Assembly: GCF_009193185.1 (NCBI RefSeq)
Contig: NZ_VUKF01000002.1
Location: 62,001-126,000 of the forward strand
DNA from: Georgenia thermotolerans
GTDB taxonomy: Bacteria > Actinomycetota > Actinomycetes > Actinomycetales > Actinomycetaceae
Reading direction: 5' to 3'
DNA length: 64,000 bases
Shown: positions 10,345 to 18,410 of the stretch, piece by piece
How the letters are laid out: each line of letters starts with the position of its first letter
How positions within the stretch are numbered: the first letter of the stretch is position 1
Translations under genes and position numbers: made by a program
Notes under the pieces: model-generated
Seen by the model: the letters and a program-made list of their open reading frames with translations, nothing else
Database searches by the model: none
What the model was told of the DNA's origin: nothing

Positions 10345-11115
10345 ATGCTGACCCAGTGGGGCGTGGCCACCGACACCGGCGGCCGCCGCAGCGTCAACGA
10401 GGATGCGGTGCTGGCCCAGCCGCCGGTCTTCGTCGTCGCCGACGGCATGGGCGGGCACGCCCGCGGGGACATGGCGTCCCGGACGGTCGTCGCGGCCCTG
10501 CGCGAGCTCGCCGAGCGGGCCGAGCCGATCGGCAGGTCCGACGTCGAGGACGCCCTCGACCGGGCCGCGCAGGAGATCCGCGCCACGATGGCCGCCGACA
10601 CCGCCACCCCGTTCGCCGGCCCCGAGTCCGTCGCCGGCACCACGGTCGCCGGTGCCGTGCGCACCGAGCGCGACGGCGTCGCGCACTGGCTCGTCCTCAA
10701 CGTCGGCGACTCCCGGGTGTACCGCTTCGCCGAGGGCGAGCTGCGCCAGGTCAGCGTCGACCACTCCCTCGTGCAGGAGATGGTCGACGCCGGCACGCTC
10801 TCCCCGGCGGCGGCGCGCACCCACCCGCGGCGCAACGTCATCACGCGCGCCGTGGGCACCAGCGACGAGGTCGAGGTCGACTTCTGGCTGCTGCCCATCG
10901 AGCCGGGCGAGCGGCTGCTGCTGTGCACCGACGGGCTGATCGGCGAGCTCGAGGACACCGAGATCGCCGAGGTGCTCGCGAACGAGCCGGACCCGTCCCG
11001 GGCCGCCGAGGAGCTGCTGCGCCGCGCCGTGACCGGGGGAGCCAACGACAACGTCACCGTCGTGGTGGTCGACGCCGTGGCCGACGACGCGCCGGGCGGT
11101 GGAGCCGCGGCGTGA
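10345..11115 (+). CDS. PP2C-family Ser/Thr protein phosphatase
   Basis: A 256-residue soluble PP2C phosphatase. Metal-binding and catalytic motifs are all present: SVNEDAVL, VADGMGGHARG, LNVGDSRVYRF, LCTDGLIGELED and GGANDNVTVVVV. It lacks the membrane tail of PstP, so it is a cytoplasmic paralogue. I prefer ATG 10345, preceded by GAGAGGGA and giving the usual start close to the first strand; GTG 10318 adds nine residues. Its stop overlaps the GTG of the FHA gene, and the kinase follows, so it probably reverses that kinase's phosphorylation. Confidence 0.93.
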   Translation: MLTQWGVATDTGGRRSVNEDAVLAQPPVFVVADGMGGHARGDMASRTVVAALRELAERAEPIGRSDVEDALDRAAQEIRATMAADTATPFAGPESVAGTTVAGAVRTERDGVAHWLVLNVGDSRVYRFAEGELRQVSVDHSLVQEMVDAGTLSPAAARTHPRRNVITRAVGTSDEVEVDFWLLPIEPGERLLLCTDGLIGELEDTEIAEVLANEPDPSRAAEELLRRAVTGGANDNVTVVVVDAVADDAPGGGAAA

Positions 11116-12275
11116 TCGGGCACGAGTACCGGCCGGGGACCTGGATCGCCCTGGTCGCGGAGGGCGGCGTCGCGCTCGTTCACCCCGACCTCGGGGACCG
11201 GGCGGCGCGCGAGCTCTGGGAGGCGGCCCGGGCGGGCGCGCGCCTCGGCGACCGGCTGGGCCGGCTCGCCGCGCGGGACGCGGCGGAGCTGCCGGCCTTC
11301 GCCGTGGTCGAGGCGCACCCGGAGGGCCTGCGCGTGCTCGTCCGCGGCGACGTCGTCGTCACGGTCGGCTCCGCGCGCCTGACCGGCGAGGGGCACGCCC
11401 CTGTTCACGACGTGGTGCTGCCAGGGGAGGCCGGCTTCGCGATGACAGCCGCCGGGGCGCCGCCGGACGCCAACCCCGCGGCCACCTGGTTGCCGCTCGC
11501 CGGCGGGATCGTGCACGCCACGCAGGTGCGCACCTTCGACACCCGCGAGCACCGGCAGGTGGGGGCGCACGCGCTCCGAGGCGCCGATGCAGAGCCGGGT
11601 CTTCCGAGCTCGCCGGCGCTGGCGGCGCTCGTCGGAGCTGGTGGGGGCGACGCTCTGGAGGACACCGCGATCGAGCCGGCGGAGGACGACGCCGACCTCA
11701 CCTGGGCGAGCGAGCCGGGGGCGCCGCTCGCCGGCGGTCTCGCGGTCCCGACCCGCGCCAGCGGTCTCCCTGGCGCGACCTACACGATCGACATCCCGGA
11801 GGAGGACCGCCTGCCCGGACCGATCGGGCCTGCGGCGCGGACCGCCGACGCCCCGGAACCGCCCCTTCCTCCCGCCGTCGCGCAGGTGCCCGGACCGCGC
11901 CCGCCGTCCGCGGCACTCGCCGCGGAGCCCCTCCTCGAGCTCGTCCTCCCCACGGGTCCGCGCGTGCCGGTCACCGGCCCGGTCGTCCTCGGCCGGGCGC
12001 CGGAAGCCGGCCGCGTCCCGGGCGACGAGGTCCCCCGGCTGGTCGCGGTGCCCAACCCCGAGCGCGGCGTCTCCACCACGCACGCGGAGGTCCGCCCGGC
12101 CGGCGACTACGTCGTCGTCACCGACCTCGGCTCGACCAACGGCACCGTCCTGCACCTGCCCGGCCGGCCGCCGCAGCGGCTGCGGCCCGGCACGGGCGTC
12201 CCCGTCCCACCGGGCGGGGTGGTCGAGCTCGGTGCGGAGGTGCGCGTCGTCGTCGAGCGCGCGGAGGTGCGATGA
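11112..12275 (+). CDS. FHA domain protein
   Basis: A 387-residue protein. The first 120 residues form an unassigned domain (starting IGHEYRPGTWIALVAEGG). A long Pro/Ala-rich acidic linker follows, and a C-terminal FHA domain (about 280-375) keeps the phosphothreonine-binding residues: LGRAP, VSTTHAEV with the SxxH pair, and GSTNGT. It should recognise a phosphorylated partner, most simply the kinase encoded next. No membrane segment is evident. GTG overlaps the phosphatase stop and its own stop overlaps the kinase ATG. Confidence 0.88.
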   Translation: MIGHEYRPGTWIALVAEGGVALVHPDLGDRAARELWEAARAGARLGDRLGRLAARDAAELPAFAVVEAHPEGLRVLVRGDVVVTVGSARLTGEGHAPVHDVVLPGEAGFAMTAAGAPPDANPAATWLPLAGGIVHATQVRTFDTREHRQVGAHALRGADAEPGLPSSPALAALVGAGGGDALEDTAIEPAEDDADLTWASEPGAPLAGGLAVPTRASGLPGATYTIDIPEEDRLPGPIGPAARTADAPEPPLPPAVAQVPGPRPPSAALAAEPLLELVLPTGPRVPVTGPVVLGRAPEAGRVPGDEVPRLVAVPNPERGVSTTHAEVRPAGDYVVVTDLGSTNGTVLHLPGRPPQRLRPGTGVPVPPGGVVELGAEVRVVVERAEVR

Positions 12276-13813
12276 GCCCGAAGCGCGCCCCCGGCCGGCC
12301 GCCGGAGCTCCCGGGCTACTCCTACGAGCGGCTGCTCGGCTCCGGCGGCTTCGCCGACGTCTACCTCTACACCCAGCTCATGCCGCGCCGTCCGGTCGCG
12401 GTCAAGGTGCTCACCGCCGAGGCGCTGCGCGAACAGACGCCCGAGCAGCTCCTCGCCGAGGCCGACCTCATGGCCCGGCTGTCCTCCCACCCCTCGATCG
12501 TGGGCGTCCACGACGCCGGTCGGGCCCGGGACGGGCGGCCCTACCTCGTCATGCAGTACTGCCCGCTGCCCAGCCTCGCAGAGCGCGTCAAGGCCCGCCC
12601 TCTCGGAGTGCCCGAGGCACTCAGCATCGGGGTGCGCCTGGCGGGCGCCGTCGAGACCGCGCACCGCGCGGGCATCGTCCACCGGGACATCAAGCCCGCG
12701 AACGTCCTCACCACCGAGTACGGACGGCCGGCCCTGACCGACTTCGGCATCGCGGGAGCGGCGGGGGAGGCCGCCTCCGACGGCGCGGGCGTCTCCGTGC
12801 CGTGGGCGCCGCCGGAGGCGCTCGACGGCGAGGGGACCGGCGGGGTCGCCGGGGACGTCTACTCCCTCGGGGCCACGATCTACACCCTGCTCGCCGGCCG
12901 CGCCCCCTTCCACCGCCCCGCGGGGCCGAACACCCGCCTCGACCACATGACCCGGATCCGCCGGGACCCGGTCCCGCCCCTGGACCGGGCCGACGTCCCC
13001 CGCTCGCTCGAGGCGGTGCTCGCCCGCGCCATGGCGAAGCAGCCGGCCCGCCGTTACGCCTCGGCCCTCGACCTGGCCCGGGCCCTTCAGGCCGTGGAGC
13101 AGGAGCTGCGCCTGGCCATGACGGACGTCGAGGTGCCGGACACCTCCTGGATGGCCGCGGCTCCGCCCGCCGAGGCCGCCGCGCGCACGGTGGTGCACGG
13201 CGTCGTCACGGTGGACCCCGCGGGCGCAGACTCCACGCGGACCCGTGCGGTGCGCACCGCCGACGGCGACCTCGACCGCCGCCCGGACGCCACGGTCCCC
13301 GCCGGTGCGGCAGGAACGGTCCGGCCCGCCGACGAGGGCCCCACCGTGCGACGTCCGACCACCGGGCCGGAGACGACCGCCGGCAGGCACACGGCCTCAC
13401 CGCCCCGGCGGCGGGGACGGGTGCTGGTGGCGGCCGGGGTCGTGGCCGCGGTCCTGCTCGGCGGCGTCGTCGGCGCCGGGGCGCTGCGCGGGGACCCCGG
13501 GTCGGAGCCAACGACCCCGGCCGGCACCGCGATCCCCATCCCCGAGCGGGTGGCCGCCCCGGTGGGACTGAGCGGCGCCCGCGACGGCGACACGGTCGCC
13601 TTCACCTGGCAGGCGCCCGCCGAGCACGCCGGCGCCACCGGGCTGAGCTACACCTGGCAGCGCGCCGAACCGGGTGCCGAGCAGCAGGTGCACGTGGCGA
13701 GAGAGCCCGGCGTCATCCTCGACGACGCCGCCGGCCAGGTGTGCCTCGCCGTCAAGGTGCGCCTGCCCAACGGCACGACCTCGACCGAGCCTGCCGTCGC
13801 GTGCGTGCCGTGA
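12272..13813 (+). CDS. Transmembrane Ser/Thr protein kinase (PknB-like)
   Basis: A 513-residue Hanks-type kinase. Residues 15-280 hold the kinase fold: LLGSGGFADVY loop, VAVKV lysine (about 44), HRDIKPANV (137-145), DFGIAG (157-162), and a P+1 loop VPWAPPEA. All catalytic residues are present. A Thr/Pro-rich juxtamembrane linker leads to one membrane helix at about 383-403 and a short external domain of about 105 residues resembling a fibronectin-type fold (PVGLSGARDGDTVAFTWQAP). PASTA repeats are absent, so it does not look like the cell-wall sensing PknB. It overlaps the FHA gene by 4 nt. Confidence 0.92.
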   Translation: MSPKRAPGRPPELPGYSYERLLGSGGFADVYLYTQLMPRRPVAVKVLTAEALREQTPEQLLAEADLMARLSSHPSIVGVHDAGRARDGRPYLVMQYCPLPSLAERVKARPLGVPEALSIGVRLAGAVETAHRAGIVHRDIKPANVLTTEYGRPALTDFGIAGAAGEAASDGAGVSVPWAPPEALDGEGTGGVAGDVYSLGATIYTLLAGRAPFHRPAGPNTRLDHMTRIRRDPVPPLDRADVPRSLEAVLARAMAKQPARRYASALDLARALQAVEQELRLAMTDVEVPDTSWMAAAPPAEAAARTVVHGVVTVDPAGADSTRTRAVRTADGDLDRRPDATVPAGAAGTVRPADEGPTVRRPTTGPETTAGRHTASPPRRRGRVLVAAGVVAAVLLGGVVGAGALRGDPGSEPTTPAGTAIPIPERVAAPVGLSGARDGDTVAFTWQAPAEHAGATGLSYTWQRAEPGAEQQVHVAREPGVILDDAAGQVCLAVKVRLPNGTTSTEPAVACVP

Positions 13814-13921
13814 GCGCAGCCCGTGTGCCGTCGGTCACCCCTGGCGGACACGCCGCTTCGATGACGGCCGCGACGGCAGGTGGGCTGGTAGGTCCTGGTG
13901 TGAAGAGGGAAGGAGGGACGC

Positions 13922-14623
13922 ATGGGCATGCAGCTGGAGTTCTGCGGTGAGTGGTTCCGGGTCGCCGAGGACGAGCCGTTCCTCATCGGGCGCGAAGGCG
14001 TCCTCGAGATCGACGACAACCCCTACCTGCACCGGCGCTTCCTCACGGTGACCCGCCACGACGACCTGTGGTGGCTGGAGAACCACGGCTCGCGGCTGTC
14101 GGCGACGGTGGCGGACCTGGAGGGCAACACCCAGGCCTGGCTCGCCCCCGGCGCGCGTCTCCCGCTCGTCTACGCCCGGACCACCGTGCTGTTCACCGCG
14201 GGCCCGACGACCTACGAGCTCACCCTCGTCAACGACGAGCCCGCCTATCTGCCCACCCAGCCGGCCGAGGAGGTCGAGGTGGGGGAGACCACCATCGGCC
14301 CGGTCACGCTGACGGAGAGCCAGCGCCTGCTCATCCTGGCGCTGGCCGAGCCGGTGCTCAGCGGGCGCGGCTCGACGGCGACGATCCCCACCTCCGCCGA
14401 GGCCGCGCAGCGGCTGGGCTGGGCCCTCACGCGCTTCAACCGCAAGCTCGACAACGTCTGCGACAAGCTGCACCGCTACGGCGTGCGGGGCCTGCGCGGC
14501 GGTCCGAGCAAGCTGGCGGTCAACCGGCGCGCCCGCCTCGTCGAGCACGCCGTCGCCTCCCGGCTCGTCGTGCCCGAGCAGCTGCCCCTGCTGGACGCCG
14601 CCCGCGACGTCGCCGACGACTGA
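13922..14623 (+). CDS. FHA-like protein with winged-helix C-terminus
   Basis: A 233-residue protein. Residues 1-100 resemble an FHA fold: FLIGREGVLEI keeps the GR motif, but the SxxH and NG positions are replaced (NPYLHRRFLTV, ENHGSRLS), so phosphothreonine binding is doubtful. Residues about 125-215 look like a winged helix (LTESQRLLILALAEP, TSAEAAQRLGWALTRFNRKL). A GGGAAGGAGG-type Shine-Dalgarno precedes ATG 13922. It lies 108 nt downstream of the kinase, so it may be co-transcribed. It could be a transcription factor or adaptor of this module; that is inference. Confidence 0.82.
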   Translation: MGMQLEFCGEWFRVAEDEPFLIGREGVLEIDDNPYLHRRFLTVTRHDDLWWLENHGSRLSATVADLEGNTQAWLAPGARLPLVYARTTVLFTAGPTTYELTLVNDEPAYLPTQPAEEVEVGETTIGPVTLTESQRLLILALAEPVLSGRGSTATIPTSAEAAQRLGWALTRFNRKLDNVCDKLHRYGVRGLRGGPSKLAVNRRARLVEHAVASRLVVPEQLPLLDAARDVADD

Positions 14624-14729
14624 CCGCGCGGGACGTCTGACTCGCGCGCTCGGCACAGGCGGCCAGGCGAAGGCGGCGCATCGCGGCAGTCGCGGACGCT
14701 GACGGGCGGCGCGGGGCCCGCTCCGGCGC

Positions 14730-15536
14730 CTACAGCACCGCCTGCAGGAAGGCCTGTGTCCGTTCCTCGCCAGGGTCGCTGAACATCACTCCGGGCGGCG
14801 CGTCCTCCACGATCCGTCCCTGGTCGAACATCAGCACGCGGTCGGAGACCTCGGCGGCGAACTGCATCTCGTGGGTGACGATGAGCATCGTGATGTCGGT
14901 GCTGCGCGCGACGTCCCGCAGCACGCCAAGCACCTCACCGACCAGCTCCGGGTCGAGGGCGGAGGTGACCTCGTCGAGCAGCAGGATCTCCGGGTCCATC
15001 GCGAGGGCGCGTGCGATGGCGACGCGCTGCTGCTGCCCGCCCGAGAGGCGCGTGGGGTGCGCGTGGGCCTTGTCCGCCAGCCCCACCTGGTCGAGCAGCT
15101 CGCGCGCCCGCCGCTCCGCCTCGCCCTTGGACCGTCCGAGCACGTGGACGGGCGCCTCGGTGATGTTCTCCAGCACCGTCATGTTGGGGAAGAGGTTGAA
15201 CTGCTGGAAGACCATGCCGATCTTGGTCGTCAGCCGGGCGACGTCCTTCGGTCGGCGCTCGACCCGGCGACCGCCCCGCAGCTCGTGGGTCAGCGGATCG
15301 CCGTCGACGTAGATGAAGCCGTCGGTGAGATGCTCGAGGGTCATCACGAGGCGCAGGATCGTCGTCTTCCCGGAGCCCGAGGGGCCGATGAGGGTGACGC
15401 GTTCCCCCTTCGCCACCTCGAAGTTCAGGCCGTCCAGCACCGTGTGGTCGCCGAACCGCTTGACGACGTTCTCGAACCGCAGGGCGGGGAGGACGGCCGT
15501 GCCGGCGGGCCCCCTGGTGGTATCAGTAGCGGGCAA
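14730..15536 (-). CDS. ehuA: Polar amino acid/ectoine-type ABC transporter ATPase
   Basis: A 268-residue ATPase of the polar amino-acid uptake group. Walker A GPSGSGKTT is at residues 51-59, signature LSGGQQQRVAIARAL at about 163, Walker B ILLLDEVTSALD at about 188, and the H-loop IVTHEM follows. The TTG start overlaps the end of the permease gene by 14 nt, the last step of a four-gene operon (binding protein, two permeases, ATPase). The two permeases resemble EhuC and EhuD, so ectoine/hydroxyectoine is the best substrate guess. It could equally serve another amino-acid-like solute. Confidence 0.85.
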   Translation of the reverse strand: MPATDTTRGPAGTAVLPALRFENVVKRFGDHTVLDGLNFEVAKGERVTLIGPSGSGKTTILRLVMTLEHLTDGFIYVDGDPLTHELRGGRRVERRPKDVARLTTKIGMVFQQFNLFPNMTVLENITEAPVHVLGRSKGEAERRARELLDQVGLADKAHAHPTRLSGGQQQRVAIARALAMDPEILLLDEVTSALDPELVGEVLGVLRDVARSTDITMLIVTHEMQFAAEVSDRVLMFDQGRIVEDAPPGVMFSDPGEERTQAFLQAVL

Positions 15537-16173
15537 GGCGTGCTTCCAATCTCCTGAGGAGGACCGACGTGGGGTAGCTGGCCGCGAGGAAGATCAGGCC
15601 GGCCAGGGTGAAGGCCTCGACGTAGACGAACGTGCGAGACCCGTACACCTCCGCCCGGCTCACCATCTCGACCACGAAGATGACCGTGAGGAACGGCGTG
15701 TCCTTGAACATCGAGATCACCCACGTGCCGAGCGCCGGGACCGTGGTGCGCAGGGCCTGCGGGATGATGACCTTTCCCCAGGTGCGCGCGGGCGACATGC
15801 TGAGCGCGGTGGCCGCCTCCCACTGCCCGCGCGGCACGGCGTCGATGCCCGAGCGGTAGACCTCGGCCATGTAGGTGGCGTAGTGGATCCCCAGGACGGC
15901 GATGCCGATGGTCAGGGCGTCCAGGTCGTTGAACGTGTAGTAGACGAAGAGCAGCTGGATGACGATCGGCGTCATCCGGACGAACTCCATGACCCAGTGA
16001 ACGGGCCTGGCGATCCACGCCGGCGCCAGGCGGCGGACGAGGGCGACCACCAGCCCGAGCACGGCCGCGATGAGGGAGCCCAGCACGGTCGCGACGAGCG
16101 TGACCTGGACGAACGCCTCCAACAGCTGCGGCAGGACATCGGCCGCACGGTCCCAGCTCCAGATGTCTCTCAT
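15523..16173 (-). CDS. ehuD: ABC transporter permease, EhuD-like
   Basis: A 216-residue permease with five predicted membrane helices. The EAA loop is GQWEAATALSMSPARTWGKV, the coupling helix of the HisM/EhuD group. The FVRMTPIVIQLLFVYY and FKDTPFLTVI segments are typical of ectoine-type EhuD. Its ATG overlaps the stop of the preceding permease (ATGA). It should form the membrane pore together with that permease. Confidence 0.83.
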   Translation of the reverse strand: MRDIWSWDRAADVLPQLLEAFVQVTLVATVLGSLIAAVLGLVVALVRRLAPAWIARPVHWVMEFVRMTPIVIQLLFVYYTFNDLDALTIGIAVLGIHYATYMAEVYRSGIDAVPRGQWEAATALSMSPARTWGKVIIPQALRTTVPALGTWVISMFKDTPFLTVIFVVEMVSRAEVYGSRTFVYVEAFTLAGLIFLAASYPTSVLLRRLEARLARY

Positions 16174-16892
16174 CGGGTCATCACCCCCGCCGGCGCGGCC
16201 GCCGTCGGCACGGGCGCCGGCACGTCGACGGGCCCCTGGCCGAGCCGGCGCTTCGCGCGCCGCTCGATCGCGTTGGCCGCGAGGACGATCGCGCCGGCGA
16301 TGAGGAAGTAGAGCACCATGCCCACGCCGTAGGAGAAGAAGGTGTCATGCGTCGTCTTGCGGAGCTGCTCGGTCACGTAGGTGATGTCGTGCATGAGGAT
16401 GATGTAGGCGACCGCCGTGCCCTTCAGGAGCATCACCAACAGGTTGCTCAGCGAGGGGATCATGATCGCCCACGCCTGGGGCCAGATGATCTTCCGGAGC
16501 TTCCGGCCGGGCCGCATGCTCAGTGCGGTCGCCGCCTCCCACTGGCCGCGGGGCACGGAGTTGATCGCCCCGCGCACCACCTCGGCCCCGTAGGCGCCGT
16601 AGTTGAGCCCGAGGGCGAGCACCCCGGTGACCAGCGAGTCGAGGGTGACGCCGAGGCGCGGCAGGACGTAGAAGAGCCAGAACAGCTGGACGAGCAGGGA
16701 CGTGCCACGGAAGAACTCGATGAGCACGCGTGCCGTGCCCCGCACGAGCCGGACCTCGCTGCGGGCCGTCAGGCCCAGCGTCACCGCGATGACGAACGCC
16801 AGCGCGCCGCCGCCGAGCGTCAGCTGCAGGGTGATGACCACCCCGTCAGCAAGGCTCGGCAGCGCCGCGACCAGTGCGTCGAGGTTGTCCAA
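16170..16892 (-). CDS. ehuC: ABC transporter permease, EhuC-like
   Basis: A 240-residue permease with five predicted helices. IEFFRGTSLLVQLFWLFYVL and GAYGAEVVRGAINSVPRGQW match the EhuC type, and the EAA loop follows. It begins with TTG only 2 nt after the binding-protein stop, so translation is probably coupled. The C-terminal 25 residues form a basic then Ala/Pro-rich cytoplasmic tail. Confidence 0.82.
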   Translation of the reverse strand: MDNLDALVAALPSLADGVVITLQLTLGGGALAFVIAVTLGLTARSEVRLVRGTARVLIEFFRGTSLLVQLFWLFYVLPRLGVTLDSLVTGVLALGLNYGAYGAEVVRGAINSVPRGQWEAATALSMRPGRKLRKIIWPQAWAIMIPSLSNLLVMLLKGTAVAYIILMHDITYVTEQLRKTTHDTFFSYGVGMVLYFLIAGAIVLAANAIERRAKRRLGQGPVDVPAPVPTAAAPAGVMTR

Positions 16893-16894
16893 CG

Positions 16895-17800
16895 TCAGCC
16901 CAGCTGCCCGGAGCAGAGCTGCTCGGTGGTCAGGTCGCCGGTGGGGCGCTCGGCCGCCGTGAAGCCGAAGTCGCCGACGACGTCGAGGTAGGACTGCTCG
17001 TCACCGACGATCTTCGCCAGCTCCTCGTTGTACGCGTCGCGCAGCTCCGTGTCGGCGTCCCGGAACACGGTCCCGCCGGCGCCGACCTGCTCCTCGCCGT
17101 CGATCTCGGCCACGAAGGACTCGGTGACCTCGACGGGGGCGGCGACGTTGTTCTCCTTCATCCAGTTCAGCGAGATGCCGGTGAGCGCGAAGACGTCGGC
17201 GCGTCCGTTGACCACGGCGTCCATGCCGTCCTGGGGGCCGCCGACCTCCATCGGCGAGATTCCCAGGTCCGTGGCGTAGGTGGCCTCGATCGCCCCGCTC
17301 ATGGCGGCCATCTGCGCCTCGGCGTCGACGATCGACTGCATGTCGCTCAGGCCCAGCGGGTTGCCCTCGGGGACCATCAGCGCAGTGGTGTACATGAACT
17401 CCGGGTCGGAGAACGAGGCCTGCTCGCAGCGTTCGGGAAGGATCGACATCCCGGCGGCGATGACGTCGAACCGGCCGGCGTTCAGTCCCTGGATGAGCTG
17501 GCCGAACTCCGCCTGGACGCCCTTGACGTTCTCCACGCCGAGCTCGCTCCAGATCTTCTCGTGCAGGGCCACGGTGGCCCCGGTGAGCTCACCGCCGTCC
17601 TCGAAGCTGTACGGCGCCTCCCCGGCGAAGCCGACGGTCACGGTGCCCTTGTCCCGGAGCTGGTCGAGCGTGAGGGCGGCGCCGGCGGCGGTGCCGCCGT
17701 CAGCGGCCCCGCCGCTGCTCCCGCAGGCGGCGAGCCCGACGGCGAGCGCTCCGGCAGTGACGGCGGCCGCGGCCCTGCGGCGCGTCGTGGTGGTCATCAT
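16895..17800 (-). CDS. ehuB: Solute-binding lipoprotein, EhuB-like
   Basis: A 301-residue family 3 solute-binding protein. A basic N-terminus and hydrophobic core end in a lipobox (AVGLAAC), predicting a membrane-tethered lipoprotein. VGFAGEAPYSFEDGGELTGA and GLNAGRFDVIAAGMSILPERC follow the pattern of EhuB proteins, which bind ectoine and hydroxyectoine. The ligand pocket aromatics cannot be confirmed by eye. It is the first gene of the reverse-strand operon, and its promoter lies at 17898-17926. Confidence 0.83.
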   Translation of the reverse strand: MMTTTTRRRAAAAVTAGALAVGLAACGSSGGAADGGTAAGAALTLDQLRDKGTVTVGFAGEAPYSFEDGGELTGATVALHEKIWSELGVENVKGVQAEFGQLIQGLNAGRFDVIAAGMSILPERCEQASFSDPEFMYTTALMVPEGNPLGLSDMQSIVDAEAQMAAMSGAIEATYATDLGISPMEVGGPQDGMDAVVNGRADVFALTGISLNWMKENNVAAPVEVTESFVAEIDGEEQVGAGGTVFRDADTELRDAYNEELAKIVGDEQSYLDVVGDFGFTAAERPTGDLTTEQLCSGQLG

Positions 17801-17897
17801 GGTCCCTTCGGTCGGACGAGGCAGAGCCTCCCGGGTCCGCCGCCGTCCTGGCGTGCGGCACCGGACGGGTCACCCCGAGTGGTGATGGCGCCCGGCC

Positions 17898-17926
17898 ACG
17901 CTAGGGAGGCCTCCTCCGTGCCTCAA
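17898..17926 (-). promoter_or_regulatory. Promoter of the ehu operon, with palindrome
   Basis: On the reverse strand TTGAGG (17926-17921), a 17-nt spacer and TAGCGT (17903-17898) form a sigma-70-like promoter about 90 nt upstream of the binding-protein gene. The spacer contains the perfect palindrome GGAGGCCTCC (17905-17914), a candidate operator. Confidence 0.55.
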
Positions 17927-18410
17927 CCAGGTGCGAGAGCACGCCGAGCGATGACCACGGACCGGGACGAGACCCGACGCAACCCGCGGAATGGTGCGGA
18001 TCACTCGTGGGCTGCGAGCCACTCCGAACGAACTCTTTACCTTCCGATTTGACAACATTTTCGTTATGCCGTTGTTACTTTAGGCCCGATATTCGTCCGG
18101 ATCGTGAGACGGTGCCGGTGCCGCGGAGCCGTCGACAGGGCGGTGCCGTCAGCCGGGGCGGTACCGGTGCACCGACCTCCGCGCCGGGCCGGCGGACAGC
18201 TCCGGGAACGGGCCACGGCCTCCGGCGAGCCCCCAATCCGGACGACAACCGTGCGCTACCATCACAGCGGCCGCAGCTCCCGCCGTCGTCTCCCTGCTGG
18301 ACGTCCTCCGCCCGCGCCCAGCCGCCACGAGACCGGTACGGCACGAGCAGCACCAGAGGGCCAGCAACCAAGCCGCCGGCGGAGGCGGCCGACGCCGGGG
18401 GGAGCACGAC
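17927..18410. other. Divergent intergenic region before the giant surface protein
   Basis: No gene seen. The stretch 18030-18090 is far more AT-rich than its surroundings and holds TTGACA at 18049-18054 (forward strand) and the imperfect inverted repeat TGACAAC/GTTGTTA (18050-18056, 18071-18077). This is a candidate promoter and operator, leaving an untranslated leader of about 320 nt before GTG 18411. The -10 box is not clear. Confidence 0.45.
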
